From Oxynema aestuarii AP17 (GTDB lineage Bacteria; Cyanobacteriota; Cyanobacteriia; Cyanobacteriales; Laspinemataceae), in NCBI RefSeq assembly GCF_012295525.1, contig NZ_CP051167.1:992001-1056000 (forward strand): a stretch of DNA of 64,000 nucleotides, in the 5' to 3' direction. The notes under the pieces were generated by a model that had not been told where the DNA came from, did not search any database, and saw nothing but the letters and a program-made list of their open reading frames with translations. A program made the translations under genes and the position numbers. This document shows, piece by piece, positions 16,377-26,450 of the stretch (position 1 is the stretch's first letter; each line of letters starts with the position of its first letter).

Positions 16377-16486
16377 TGTTTCGGGGAGAAGAATAACCGC
16401 TTTCGAGGCGTTTACCCATAAAAGCGCAAGGGTTAACCCTTTCAATCTATCTAAAATCTACAATTTACAATCTACAATCTACAATC

Positions 16487-18487
16487 TCAACAATGGGTCA
16501 GTGCTTCTTGCGGGTCGCGGACGACATCGGGAAGGCGGAAAGTAAACGTGGAACCGCGATCGATTTCGCTGGTGACGAATAACTCCCCGCCCATAATTTC
16601 GCAGAAGCGTTGACAAATCGCTAAGCCCAAACCCGTACCGCCATAGCGTTTCGTCGTCGAGATATCCGCTTGAATGAACGGTTGAAAAATTTTATCGATC
16701 TGTTCTGGGGTCATACCAATTCCGGTATCGGCGACCTCGAAGATCACCCATTCCGAGGCTTGGGGGACGGGATTTGCAGATAACCTCCCGTTGGTTTCGG
16801 TCGGGGAACGATCGCTGGCGGGGTTGTCGGAAGGACTGGGAGGGAGTTGAGCGATCGCCTCCGAGGAAGAATCGGCGACGGGAGTCCGTTTGATCTGCAG
16901 GGTAATGCGACCTTCGTGAGTGAATTTGGCGGCGTTACTGAGTAAATTGAGTAACACTTGCTTCACCTTGGTGCGATCGGCGATCATGTGTCCCATTTGG
17001 GCGGGACAGTCGAGCTCGAAGGTATTATTATTTTTCTGGACTAAAGGATTGATGGTGCTTTCGACTTCTTCGATCAGGGTGACGATATCGAAGCGTTCTA
17101 AATAAATTTTCATTTCTCCCGCTTCGATCTTGGAAATATCGAGAACGTCGCTGATGATGTTGAGCAGATGCGCTCCAGCTTCGCGAATTAACATCAAATC
17201 GGGAACGAAATCGTTATAGCCCAAATCTTCGGCATCTTCGCGCAACAGGTCGCTGTAACCGAGAATGGCGTTGAGGGGAGTGCGTAACTCGTGACTCATG
17301 TTGGCGAGAAACTGACTTTTGGCGTGATTGGCGGATTCGGCGGCTTCTTTGGCTTGTTCGAGTTCGATTTGAGCGAGTTTGCTTTCGGTGATGTCACGCA
17401 CGATCGCCAACACGTCGTCGCCGCCGTTGACCACTAAGCGGGCTTCAAAATGATGGCGTTGGTTGTGCAGAAACCACTCGTACTCGAACACTTGAATTTC
17501 CCCCGAGGCGATCGCGCGATCGACGTGTTCGATATACTTGTGGGCGACGTGGGTCGGCAGCACTTCATAAAGTGTTTTCCCTAACAGATTGCCGAGATTA
17601 CTGAGTAAATCCCCATTGCGCGACGCTTTGAAATCGACAAATTCACCACTTTTAGAAAAACGAAACATTAAATCGGGAATGGCATCGAGCAAGGCGCGGT
17701 TTTTCGCTTCACTTTGGCGTAAATCCTCAGTTTGTTGTTCGAGACTTTCGATCGAGCTACGCAATTGGTCGGTCATCCGGTTGAACGATTCGGCGAGTAC
17801 CGCGAGTTCGTCGTTGCTGCGAATCGCAATTTTTTGAGATAAGTCCCCGGACGAGAGGCGCTTGGTGGCGACGGTCATTTCTTGCAAAGGTTCGGTAATC
17901 GAACGACTCAGCAACAGGGCGATCGCGGTTCCGGCGATCGCCGCCGCCGCCGCCACCGCCAACCCCTGATAGCGAACCACGGCCATTTTTTCTTTTAACG
18001 GCGTTGTCGATAAGCCGACACTGACGGCCCCCAAGCGCTGGCGACCGACCAGAACCGCCTTTCCGGCGAGCAGTTGGTCGGCTTCCCATTGAAACGTCGT
18101 CCGGTTGCTTGCGAGTAACGCTTGACCGAACGGATCCGGTTCGACGTTATAAACTAAAACATCCTCCCCGTAAGCATCCGCCACGACCCGTCCTTCGCGA
18201 TCGTAAATGCGTCCGGCGACCAACACGCGATCGGCGCCGAGTTGTTCCATGATTTCTTCCATGAAGTCGGCGTCGAGATTGTAAAGCGAATCGGAGGTGG
18301 TGACGCTGAGGGCATCGAGGAGGATTTGCGCTTGTTGTTGGAGTTCTTTGCGAAAGGTTTGTTGTTCTCGGTAAAGGGATAGCCCGGTTACGCCCGCCAC
18401 GACAAGAATGACCAAGCCTGTCATGCTCAGAGTCAGCTTGGTCGCCAGCGAGCCTTTTGAGTGGCTATTGATTCCCATGAAATTCAC
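16487..18487 (-). CDS. Membrane sensor histidine kinase (HAMP-PAS-HisKA-HATPase)
   Basis: A 666-residue kinase. TM1 is about residues 18-39, an extracytoplasmic domain about 40-170, TM2 about 174-194, HAMP about 195-248 ([16 protein letters not shown]) and PAS about 262-372. The phospho-acceptor His399 is in [14 protein letters not shown]. The HATPase has an N box ([15 protein letters not shown]), G1 (VADTGIGM) and G2 (GGTGLGLAI), with a low-complexity insert at about 540-578. No receiver domain is present. The start overlaps the stop of the upstream PhnD-like gene by 4 bp (ATGA), so the two are translationally coupled. That suggests a sensor that reads the ligand state of the binding protein. 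No response regulator is adjacent. Confidence 0.9.
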   Translation of the reverse strand: MNFMGINSHSKGSLATKLTLSMTGLVILVVAGVTGLSLYREQQTFRKELQQQAQILLDALSVTTSDSLYNLDADFMEEIMEQLGADRVLVAGRIYDREGRVVADAYGEDVLVYNVEPDPFGQALLASNRTTFQWEADQLLAGKAVLVGRQRLGAVSVGLSTTPLKEKMAVVRYQGLAVAAAAAIAGTAIALLLSRSITEPLQEMTVATKRLSSGDLSQKIAIRSNDELAVLAESFNRMTDQLRSSIESLEQQTEDLRQSEAKNRALLDAIPDLMFRFSKSGEFVDFKASRNGDLLSNLGNLLGKTLYEVLPTHVAHKYIEHVDRAIASGEIQVFEYEWFLHNQRHHFEARLVVNGGDDVLAIVRDITESKLAQIELEQAKEAAESANHAKSQFLANMSHELRTPLNAILGYSDLLREDAEDLGYNDFVPDLMLIREAGAHLLNIISDVLDISKIEAGEMKIYLERFDIVTLIEEVESTINPLVQKNNNTFELDCPAQMGHMIADRTKVKQVLLNLLSNAAKFTHEGRITLQIKRTPVADSSSEAIAQLPPSPSDNPASDRSPTETNGRLSANPVPQASEWVIFEVADTGIGMTPEQIDKIFQPFIQADISTTKRYGGTGLGLAICQRFCEIMGGELFVTSEIDRGSTFTFRLPDVVRDPQEALTHC

Positions 18488-19416
18488 CGATTTTCCACTT
18501 GCTCGTATAACTCTCGCATTCGTTGGAAGCTAGCTTCCGGGGGGAATTCGTCAAATTTTGCCGTGTCTTCAAAGATATCGAGGACTTCTTTCCCTTCGGG
18601 GGTTTTATCCATTTCTAACAAGATCGTTTTGAGGGCGGCTACCATTTCTGGATTCATATCCGGTCGGACCATGACGATATGACGGGCGACTTTCTCCGTT
18701 TCCGCTAGCACTTTCATCGCGGCGCGACTTTGTGGGGGAATTTCTTCAAAGGTGCCGATATCGAGGGCGCCTGCGGCAACTTTACCGCTAATTACCCATT
18801 GAATCGTATTTTCGTCGTCGTCGCTGAAGACGTACCCGACTTCATTTTCGCCGACGGTATCGGCGGCGGAGTTTTTCTCGACGGGGTTCAATCCGGCTTC
18901 GATTAAATAGGCGGCGGGTAACATGTAGCCGGAGGTGGAGTTGGGTTCGTCAAAGGAGATCGTTTTGCCTTTGAGGTCTTCGAGGCTGTTGATGTCACGA
19001 TCGCCCATGGTGAAGATAATGGTGTAGTAGTCGGGGGTGCGATCTTTCCAGCGTCGCAAAATCGCTTGAGCTCCAGAAAGTTGGCTGACGCGCATCGCCG
19101 GATAGGGACTGTCGAAGTAAATATCGATTTCTCCGGATTTGAGCCAACTGGAGATCGTCTCTAAATCCCCGGCGACTTTGACTTCGCCGATCCCGATATC
19201 GAACTGTGACAAGTTTTTGGCTAAATAATCGGCCATCGGCTGGTAACGTTTGATTTTTTTAGCCGGGTTGTTGGACACGTCGGCAATGACGAGGGCTTTG
19301 CCCGTCGGGGGCGCCGTCGGTTCGTCGGTCGAGATCTGTGTCGGTTGCGAGTCGCAACTGGCGATCGTTGCGAGCAAACCGACGAGCATCAAGTTTTTTA
19401 AAAGTTTTTGAAACAT
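18484..19416 (-). CDS. PhnD-family phosphate/phosphonate-binding lipoprotein
   Basis: A 310-residue periplasmic binding protein. The N-terminus ([11 protein letters not shown]) is a lipoprotein signal with Cys21 as lipidation site. The body matches the PhnD/phosphite-binding family: [50 protein letters not shown], and [14 protein letters not shown]. There are no PhnC/PhnE transport genes nearby. The next gene is a histidine kinase joined by a 4-bp overlap. The likely role is a membrane-tethered ligand receptor for that kinase rather than an uptake component, though the ligand is unknown. Confidence 0.88.
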   Translation of the reverse strand: MFQKLLKNLMLVGLLATIASCDSQPTQISTDEPTAPPTGKALVIADVSNNPAKKIKRYQPMADYLAKNLSQFDIGIGEVKVAGDLETISSWLKSGEIDIYFDSPYPAMRVSQLSGAQAILRRWKDRTPDYYTIIFTMGDRDINSLEDLKGKTISFDEPNSTSGYMLPAAYLIEAGLNPVEKNSAADTVGENEVGYVFSDDDENTIQWVISGKVAAGALDIGTFEEIPPQSRAAMKVLAETEKVARHIVMVRPDMNPEMVAALKTILLEMDKTPEGKEVLDIFEDTAKFDEFPPEASFQRMRELYEQVENR

Positions 19417-20499
19417 CGCTGTTCAAGTCTCCAGGATTGAAACGCTTCGAGAGTCCAATGCCCCGATCGCGGCAAATGCGAGGTCGGCCTTAGCCTCTGC
19501 CGACAGGATATTTCACGCCATCGATCTCTACACCGGGAAGGCGATCGCTTTCCTAAAACTTCTCGGTTTGCCGATCGCTCGTCCGTGGTCGCGATCGTTG
19601 AGGGAGGAGATTGACGATCGATCGCCCACGCCGATCTTAGCGGGTTGCTTCCCCTTCCCCGAGGCTCAAGGATGCCCCGCGATCGCCCGGTCTGGTCGTC
19701 GCACTCCCCAACGGCGCGCCGCTTCGTCTCCCTCGTGATGCTGCGATCCTAACCGACTCTCTGTCGAAATGACGATTTCGATCGAGAGTTTAGTTACACA
19801 TTTTATCAATTTTGTCAATCCGTTAAATCTTTCAACCGAGCCATCGCCCGCGATCGTTCGAGTAGATTTTCTCACCATCGAAACCTGTGGCCGATCGCCG
19901 CGATTAGGAAATCGGCGATCGCGGCGATCGTAGCCTCGAAAACTATCAATTTTTGCAACATTTTGGCGGATAGAAGAATTTACTGAGTTCCCCTCGAATA
20001 TCGATCGATTTTGATAAAGATTACGTAAATTTTACGTGAAAACTTGGTGAAGCTCTCCCCTCAATCTTGATTTTTGGCGATCTCATCTGCGACAATCTCA
20101 GTATATTCTCGGAGATAACAAGAGATCGCGATCGGCTCCGTCCATCTGACGTTTAAGAATACTGCTTTAACTTGAGTCGCTGACGCCCCCGGTCGTCGGG
20201 TCAACTCCCCCCACTTGCCAACCTTGACCCAACATCTGCCTTCGGGAAGGCGATCCCCTCCCCGAACGGGGAGATCGTCCCCGGGGGTTCACCCGGCGTC
20301 CGAGCCAATTTTGGTGGTTTTCGCGGATCGTGACACCTTTTGAGAGTCTCCCAGACAACCTTAGCCTCCCGATCGCCCCGACAACGGCAATCGAGAGGAT
20401 GGCGCGATCGCAGACGGGCTTTATCCGTAAAAACCCCGAACCGTCGATCGCCCCCTTCAACCTTCACTCACGCTGTTTGTTTCACGAGGGTCATCCGCA
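19417..20499. other. Long intergenic region, no gene supported
   Basis: About 1.08 kb between the divergently oriented PhnD-like gene and the PEP-CTERM gene. It is rich in HIP1 sites. CTCCCCGAACGGGGAG near 20257 can form a small hairpin without a T-run. Short frames here show no family features or ribosome-binding sites. It presumably holds both promoters. I cannot exclude a small RNA. Confidence 0.4.
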
Positions 20500-22275
20500 A
20501 TGAAAATCTCCAATTCTTCCCAAACATTCCCGCATTCAATCGGAAAACTGCTCAAATTTAGCCTTCCTTCCGCCTTAATTTGGACGAGTCTCGCCACCGC
20601 CGCCAACGCCTTCGACTTACGCCCGATCGGAACCTACCAGACCGGAATTTTCGACGATAGTGCTGCCCGTATCACCACCTACGACCCCCTCTCCCAACGC
20701 TTATTCGTCACCAACGACAGTACCCAACGCATCGAAATTCTCGATATCTTCGATCCGACCAACCCTTACCCCGTCGCCGCCAATCCCTTCATCGACTTGA
20801 CCACCCTCGACCTCGGTCTCGATTTTGAAGTCGGCGGAATTAACAGCATCGCCTTTAAAGATGGCATCCTCGCCGCCGCCGTCGAAAGTAAAAACTTGCA
20901 AGACCCCGGTAGAGTCCTATTTTTCGACAGCAACGGCACCTTATTAAACTCCCTCACCGTCGGCGCCTTGCCGGATATGCTCACCTTCACCCCCGATGGC
21001 CGTAAAATTCTCGTCGCCAACGAAGGGGAACCGAGTGGAGATTACCTCAACGATCCGGAAGGGTCAGTCAGTATTATCGAGTTGGCGGCGGATATTGCCT
21101 CGTTAACCGATGCCAACGTTAAAACTGCCGATTTTAAACTGTTTAACAATATCGCGATCGACGATCGCATCCGTATTTTCGGCCCCAATGCCACCGTCGC
21201 CCAAGACCTCGAACCGGAATCGATCGCCGTGTCCGCAGACGGGACGAAAGCCTGGGTTACTTTACAAGAAAACAACGCGATCGCCGTTCTCGACCTGTTA
21301 ACGGGGGAATTCACCGATTTATTCGCTTTAGGCTTTAAAGACTACAGCCAGCCGCAAAATGCTCTCGATCCGAGCGATCGCGACGGCGGGATTAACTCCA
21401 GAACTTTACAAAATCTGTTCGGAATCTACCAACCGGACGAAATCGCCTCCTACACCTTCGGCGGTCAAACCTTCTTATTCACCGCCAACGAAGGGGACAG
21501 CCGCGAATATCTCTTTGAAGACGAAGCGGGGAACGAAATCGAAAGCTTGGTCGAAGAAACTTCCGTCGGCGATGTCCTCCTCGATCCCGATCTGTTCCCC
21601 AACGCCGCAGAAATCCAGGACAATAGCAATTTCGGGCGCTTGGAAATCACGAATACGATGGGAGATATCGACGGCGACGGCGACTATGACGAACTCTATG
21701 CCTTCGGCGGGCGATCGTTCTCGATTTGGGACGAACTGGGCAATCTGATTTTCGATAGCGGCAACGAATTTGAACGAATTACCGCCGAACTGTTCCCGGA
21801 CGATTTCAACTCCAACAACGACGCCAACCAATCCTTTGACAATCGCAGTGACAATAAAGGCCCCGAACCGGAAGGCATTACCTTGGGACGGATTTTAGAA
21901 AAAACTTATGCCTTTATCGGTTTAGAACGGATTGGCGGCATTATCGCTTACGATGTCACTGACCCGTACAATCCGTTTTTTGTCGATTATTTCAACAATC
22001 GCAATTTTGCCGCTTTGTTTAACGAGGATGTTTTCGGCGAGGATGAAGAACCCTCCCGGGAACAACTCGATGCGGTCGGAGATCTCGGTCCGGAAGGCTT
22101 GCTGTTTATTGCGGCGGCTGATAGTCCGACGGGTCGCCCGTTGTTAGCGGTGGCGAATGAGGTCAGTGGAACGACGACGTTGTATTCGGTTCGAGTTCCG
22201 GAACCGTCTTCGGCGATCGCCCTCGCCGGAGTGGGCGCCCTCGGCTGGCTGTCGCGCAAGCGCAAACGGGCTTAG
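20500..22275 (+). CDS. Choice-of-anchor I family exported protein with PEP-CTERM sorting signal
   Basis: A 591-residue secreted protein. The signal peptide covers about residues 1-38 (LIWTSLATAANA). The body is beta-propeller-like with the choice-of-anchor I signatures PDMLTFTPDGRKILVANEGEPS, DLEPESIAVSADGTKAWVTLQENNAIAVLD and LFTANEGDSREY, plus a DGDGDYDE calcium-type loop. It ends in the PEP-CTERM signal VPEPSSAIALAGVGALGW followed by RKRKR. It is probably cut by an exosortase and sorted to the surface. GAGGG precedes the ATG at good spacing. Enzymatic activity is uncertain. Confidence 0.9.
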   Translation: MKISNSSQTFPHSIGKLLKFSLPSALIWTSLATAANAFDLRPIGTYQTGIFDDSAARITTYDPLSQRLFVTNDSTQRIEILDIFDPTNPYPVAANPFIDLTTLDLGLDFEVGGINSIAFKDGILAAAVESKNLQDPGRVLFFDSNGTLLNSLTVGALPDMLTFTPDGRKILVANEGEPSGDYLNDPEGSVSIIELAADIASLTDANVKTADFKLFNNIAIDDRIRIFGPNATVAQDLEPESIAVSADGTKAWVTLQENNAIAVLDLLTGEFTDLFALGFKDYSQPQNALDPSDRDGGINSRTLQNLFGIYQPDEIASYTFGGQTFLFTANEGDSREYLFEDEAGNEIESLVEETSVGDVLLDPDLFPNAAEIQDNSNFGRLEITNTMGDIDGDGDYDELYAFGGRSFSIWDELGNLIFDSGNEFERITAELFPDDFNSNNDANQSFDNRSDNKGPEPEGITLGRILEKTYAFIGLERIGGIIAYDVTDPYNPFFVDYFNNRNFAALFNEDVFGEDEEPSREQLDAVGDLGPEGLLFIAAADSPTGRPLLAVANEVSGTTTLYSVRVPEPSSAIALAGVGALGWLSRKRKRA

Positions 22276-22290
22276 GGGCGATCGCCCGTC

Positions 22291-22740
22291 TCAAGACTCG
22301 GCGGCGTAAGCGTCGGTCGCGTAGATCCGAAACCGTTCTAAATCGGCTTGGATCGTCGATTCGACCACCCGACCTAAAAACAGGTTATCCATGACTTGAC
22401 CGAGAATCCCGGGAATTCCGTAAGCGACGGTCAGTTTGACGATGCTTTTGCCGTGGCGATCGTAAAAACGCACGGCGCCGCGATTGGGTAGACCGTCCAC
22501 GGATTCCCACTGGATGATCTGTTCGGGGACGACTTTGAGAATACGCGACAGCCAAGTAAATTCAAAACCCCCGGAGGCTAATTTCCACCGGGATAAGTCC
22601 GGATCGTCTTCGAGAACGCGAACGGAGTCGATCCATTTCATCCATCGGGGCATTTGTTCGAGATCGGACCATAAATGCCAAACGAAATCAATGGGGGTAT
22701 CGACTTCGACAAAAACGCTATGTTCTAACCAATCGGTCAT
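22291..22740 (-). CDS. SRPBCC/COQ10-type START domain protein linked to zds
   Basis: A 149-residue polyketide-cyclase-like (SRPBCC) protein: SVFVEVDTPIDFVWHLWSDLEQMPRWMKWIDSV (residues about 8-40), then FEFTWLSRIL and VMDNLFLGRVV. The family binds hydrophobic ligands in a helix-grip pocket. It lies 60 bp downstream of zeta-carotene desaturase on the same strand. This pairing is common in cyanobacteria, so a role with carotenoid or other isoprenoid ligands is a reasonable inference. The ATG at 22740 is used instead of a TTG three codons earlier. Confidence 0.85.
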   Translation of the reverse strand: MTDWLEHSVFVEVDTPIDFVWHLWSDLEQMPRWMKWIDSVRVLEDDPDLSRWKLASGGFEFTWLSRILKVVPEQIIQWESVDGLPNRGAVRFYDRHGKSIVKLTVAYGIPGILGQVMDNLFLGRVVESTIQADLERFRIYATDAYAAES

Positions 22741-22800
22741 AGTTTGCAAAAGGGGTGAGGATTTGCCGTTCGTCGTCGGCGAACGACAAACCGAGTACGA

Positions 22801-24276
22801 TTAGCGGGCGATCGCCGATGTTTCTGTTTTCCCTAAAATTTTATCGAGATTTGCCAAAATCGCCTTGGCAGCCTGACGCCCGGACAGGGTCGCCCCTTCC
22901 ATGCTGTCGATATAATCCTGTTGGGTATAACTGCCAGCGAGGAAGAAGTTCGCCACGGGGGTTTCCTGGGCCGGACGGTAGGGATCCATGCCCGGGGCTT
23001 CGCGATAGAGAGATTGGGCGAGTTTGACGACGCTATACCAAGTCATGTTTAACTCGCGGGCGGAGGGGAACAGTTCGCGGACTTGTTCGAGGACGTGTTG
23101 GGCGATCGCCTCGTTACTTTCTTTAATAAACGGATCTCCCGGAGTGAGTACCAGTTGCATCAACGATCCTTCCCCTTCCCGATAGTAGTCCCCGGGACTG
23201 GCTAAGGCGAGGTCGGCGAAACAAGAAAAGTCCGCATCGGCGGTATACAGTAAATTGTCGATTCCCGCAGCTTCTTGCAGTTGGCGCCGCTTTTGCGGGT
23301 CGTCGAGTTCGGTCACCCACCCGTCAAAGCGCAGTTGAACCGTGGCGACAGGGACGGTATCGAGTTTGTAGATCTTGTCAAATTCCGGCCACTGGCGCCA
23401 CGCGGGCGGTAAGATTTTCTGGATGCCGGGAACGTCGCAGGCGAACACGTAGGTATCCGCTTCGATGGTTTCTTCGCTGTCCCCTTGGGCAACGACAATC
23501 CCGGTGACGCGAGTTTCGCCGTCGGTTTCGGCATATTGGATCTCGCGGACCCGACGGCGTAGGTGGATTTTGCCGCCTCGGGCTTCGATATAGTTGACGA
23601 TCGGTTTGTGCAGGTATTCGTGGGGAGATCCTTCTAACATTCGCAAGACTGAGGCTTCGGTTTTGGCGGCGAAGAATTGAAAGATCGTCAACATGCAGCG
23701 TGCGGAAATGTTCTCGGTGTCGATGAAGCCGAGGGCGTAGGCGATCGGATTCCACATGCGATCGAGGCTGCCTTGGGACCCGCCGTGTTGGCGGAACCAG
23801 TCGGCGAAGCTGACGCGATCGAGATCGCGGATGGTTTTCATGGCCCCGTCGAAGTCGATCAAACCGCGTACCAGGGGACTGGTTCCGAGGGCGATCGCGT
23901 TTTGCAATTTGTCGATGACGGAAAGTTGAGAGGTGGTGAAAAAGGCTTTTAACCCGTTAAATGGCGCCCCGGTGATAAACCGAAAGTCCAATTCGCCGAT
24001 GTTTCCGCCGCGATTGATAAAGGTGTGGGTATGTTCTTTGAGGCGCAAGTTTTCAAAGGCCCCGACTTTCTTCATCAAGTCGAACAGTTGGAAGTAACAG
24101 CCGAAAAAGACGTGCAATCCCATTTCAATATGATTGCCCTCTGGATCGACCCAACTGCCGACCTTACCGCCGACAAAGGGACGAGATTCAAAGATTTCGA
24201 CTTCGTGACCCGCATCGACTAACTCGACGGCGGTAGCTAATCCAGCCAATCCGGCACCAGCGATCGCAACCCGCAT
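22801..24276 (-). CDS. zds: Zeta-carotene desaturase
   Basis: A 491-residue FAD-dependent desaturase of the plant/cyanobacterial CrtQ/Zds type. It converts zeta-carotene to lycopene intermediates at the membrane. The Rossmann dinucleotide motif is at the start ([23 protein letters not shown]). Family sequences include [44 protein letters not shown] and, near the end, [20 protein letters not shown]. Length is normal. I start at the ATG at 24276, immediately before the FAD motif; 19 further in-frame upstream residues are not family-like. It is followed by the SRPBCC gene. Confidence 0.95.
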   Translation of the reverse strand: MRVAIAGAGLAGLATAVELVDAGHEVEIFESRPFVGGKVGSWVDPEGNHIEMGLHVFFGCYFQLFDLMKKVGAFENLRLKEHTHTFINRGGNIGELDFRFITGAPFNGLKAFFTTSQLSVIDKLQNAIALGTSPLVRGLIDFDGAMKTIRDLDRVSFADWFRQHGGSQGSLDRMWNPIAYALGFIDTENISARCMLTIFQFFAAKTEASVLRMLEGSPHEYLHKPIVNYIEARGGKIHLRRRVREIQYAETDGETRVTGIVVAQGDSEETIEADTYVFACDVPGIQKILPPAWRQWPEFDKIYKLDTVPVATVQLRFDGWVTELDDPQKRRQLQEAAGIDNLLYTADADFSCFADLALASPGDYYREGEGSLMQLVLTPGDPFIKESNEAIAQHVLEQVRELFPSARELNMTWYSVVKLAQSLYREAPGMDPYRPAQETPVANFFLAGSYTQQDYIDSMEGATLSGRQAAKAILANLDKILGKTETSAIAR

Positions 24277-24356
24277 TCTTGACGTTGATCTCATAAGTTT
24301 CGTTACATATTGTAACGAATAAAGGAACCGCAACCATCATGAAGTTCAAACGTTGT

Positions 24357-25244
24357 TCAAATCTTCGCCAAACCCCACGCTAACTTTGCCGCCCCCACCA
24401 TTCCGGCACTATTGCCCAGTTCGGCCACTAAAATTTCTAAATGGGGCCGACAGGCGGCAATCACCCGCCGTTCGACTTCCGCTTTGGCGTGGGGTAAGAA
24501 AAATTCCGCACTGGCGCTAATCCCGCCGCCGATAATAATCGCTTCTGGGGTTAAAACGTAAATTAAACTCGCCAATCCAGCGCCGAGTTGGTGTCCGTAG
24601 GTTTCCCAAAAGGCGAGGGCTTCCCGGTTTCCCGCCTGGGCCATGTGGCCGAGTTCGGCGGGGGAGACTCCTGTATTGCGGCGAATGGCTTGTACGGAAA
24701 CGTGCTGTTCTAAAGACCCGTTATTGCCGCTATGACATTCGTGACCGTACAGGTTTAAGGTAATTAATCCCAACTCTCCGGCAGCCCCGGTATGGCCCAC
24801 GAACAGTTCGCCATCGAGGATAATGGCGCCGCCGACTCCGGTTCCCAGGGTGAGCATTATCGAGTTGCGAAAGCGTTTCCCGGCCCCCAACCAGGCTTCC
24901 CCCAATCCGGCGCAGTTGGCATCGTTGGCGAGGATGGTGGGTTTGCCTGTTTTGGCTTCTAGATAGTCGGCGACGGCAACATCTTGCCAACCGTCGAGGT
25001 TGATGGCGACTTTGGCAATGCGACCCGTTCCGTCCACGGGACCGGGGGTTCCCAGACCGATCGCCACGGCGGCGCGATCGCGATCGATCGTTTCTACTGC
25101 TCGTGCGATCGCCTGTAGTACGGCATCCGGTTGAGCTGGTTGGGGCGTTTCTATAGTGAGAGACTCTAGACATTCGCCCTCGCGATCGAATCGCCCGAGT
25201 TTGATCGCACTTCCACCGAGGTCAACACCGATGACTTGGTCCAT
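24357..25244 (-). CDS. ROK family sugar kinase (probable glucokinase)
   Basis: A 295-residue ROK kinase. The ATP-binding phosphate-1 motif is GVDLGGSAIKLGRFD. The substrate region has GLGTPGPVDGTG and LANDANCAGLGEAWLGAG (catalytic Asp in NDAN), then MLTLGTGVGGAIILDGELF. The usual ROK zinc site CxCGxxGCxE is reduced here to HECHSGNNGSLE. The start is the ATG just before the P1 motif; a longer frame upstream translates only the heptamer repeat. It probably phosphorylates glucose; specificity is inferred. Confidence 0.88.
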   Translation of the reverse strand: MDQVIGVDLGGSAIKLGRFDREGECLESLTIETPQPAQPDAVLQAIARAVETIDRDRAAVAIGLGTPGPVDGTGRIAKVAINLDGWQDVAVADYLEAKTGKPTILANDANCAGLGEAWLGAGKRFRNSIMLTLGTGVGGAIILDGELFVGHTGAAGELGLITLNLYGHECHSGNNGSLEQHVSVQAIRRNTGVSPAELGHMAQAGNREALAFWETYGHQLGAGLASLIYVLTPEAIIIGGGISASAEFFLPHAKAEVERRVIAACRPHLEILVAELGNSAGMVGAAKLAWGLAKI

Positions 25245-25248
25245 AAGA

Positions 25249-25290
25249 ATTGTAGATTGTAGATTGTAGATTGTAGATTGTAGATTGTAG
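25249..25290. repeat. Heptanucleotide tandem repeat ATTGTAG x6
   Basis: Six perfect copies of ATTGTAG beginning 5 bp upstream of the ROK kinase start codon. The unit differs by one base from ATTTTAG upstream of scpB. A degenerate relative lies at about 16443-16490. Confidence 0.95.
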
Positions 25291-25376
25291 ATAGCTGAAT
25301 TAAGGCGCTGAGAAAGCAACAATATTCATCGGTGGGACAGGCATCCTGCCTGCTACTGTCACGATCCCCCCACTCC

Positions 25377-26258
25377 CTACTCTCGCCGAAACTTCGGATT
25401 GACCAACTCATTCAACCCTTCCCCTAATAAGGACAAACCCACCACCATCAACGTCATCGTACAGCCCGGGAAAAAGGCCGTCCACCAGACCCCTGTAGAT
25501 AAGGCATCGAGGGCTTGACGCAAATCGTGACCCCATTCGGGGATTTCTTCGGGCAATCCCAAACCGAGGAAGCCCAAACCGCCCAAAACGAGAATCGCGT
25601 CGGCGGCGTTGAGGGTAAATAAAACCGGGACACTCTGAATGACATTGAGAAATAAATAGCGAGAGAGAACCCGCGAGGTGGGCGCCCCGATCGCCTGCGC
25701 CGCTTCTACAAACAGTTCGGTTTTGACGCTGACGGTGTGGTTGCGAACTACTCGGTAATATTGGGGGACGTAGGCAATACTCAGGGCGATCGCCGCATTC
25801 AGTATCCCTCGACCGACCACAAAAGCGAGGGTAATCGAGAGCAGCAAACCGGGTAATGTATAAATTGTATCCATCACGAACAGTAACACCCGATCTAACT
25901 TTCCCCCGAGATAGCCGCTCACCAATCCCAGGGGAACCCCGATCGCCATACTTAACGCCGTCGCCAGTAACACGATTTTCCACGCCACTTGGGTTCCGAA
26001 TAAGGTTCGCGAAAACACGTCGTACCCGAGGCGGGACGTCCCGAACCAATAGTCGGCGGAGGGAGGTTCGTGGACGGGATTGGCGAGAAACTCTCTGGGG
26101 TCGTCAATCCAGCCCCAATCTTGTAACAGGGGGGCGAATAGGGCGATCGCGATAAAAATTAATGTAATACTCAATCCCACCCACATCAATTGCATCGATA
26201 AGGTCGGGCGCTGGGTTGCTTGCAAGGCGTCGGGCAAGCCTTTTTTTAATAAAGCCAT
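25377..26258 (-). CDS. Dipeptide/oligopeptide-type ABC permease (DppC-like)
   Basis: A 293-residue inner-membrane permease of the OppC/DppC class. TM1 is near residues 25-46 (MWVGLSITLIFIAIALFAPLL). It is followed by a loop with YWFGTSRLGYDVFSRTLFG, typical of the family, and about five more hydrophobic segments. The cytoplasmic EAA loop is EAAQAIGAPTSRVLSRYLFLNV, contacting the ATPase. No binding protein, partner permease or ATPase is adjacent, as is common for split peptide or nickel transport genes in cyanobacteria. Substrate uncertain. Confidence 0.9.
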   Translation of the reverse strand: MALLKKGLPDALQATQRPTLSMQLMWVGLSITLIFIAIALFAPLLQDWGWIDDPREFLANPVHEPPSADYWFGTSRLGYDVFSRTLFGTQVAWKIVLLATALSMAIGVPLGLVSGYLGGKLDRVLLFVMDTIYTLPGLLLSITLAFVVGRGILNAAIALSIAYVPQYYRVVRNHTVSVKTELFVEAAQAIGAPTSRVLSRYLFLNVIQSVPVLFTLNAADAILVLGGLGFLGLGLPEEIPEWGHDLRQALDALSTGVWWTAFFPGCTMTLMVVGLSLLGEGLNELVNPKFRRE

Positions 26259-26405
26259 TCGGATTAGAGCGTTTCGATTTGAGATTTGCGATTAATCTAC
26301 GCGAAAATCATACAGCAATCCGATGGGTTTGTTGACGCCCGCGATTCTCCTTTGGAGACGACGAGCGCGATCGCGCCTCCCCCTCAACCATACTTTCACA
26401 AAACA

Positions 26406-26429
26406 AGAGACGCGATTTCTCGCGTCTCT
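26406..26429 (-). terminator. Rho-independent terminator of the NTRC gene
   Basis: On the minus strand AGAGACGCGA, loop GAAA, TCGCGTCTCT, then TGTTTTGTG. The 10-bp stem is perfect with a GAAA tetraloop and a T-rich tail, 22 bp past the NTRC stop. Confidence 0.85.
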
Positions 26430-26450
26430 GTGAAGTTTTCGCGCAAATCT

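Noticed and set aside
20167-20467. Two overlapping minus-strand frames of 88-97 codons before the PEP-CTERM gene
   Set aside because: Low-complexity Arg/Gly content, no ribosome-binding site, and inconsistent frames.
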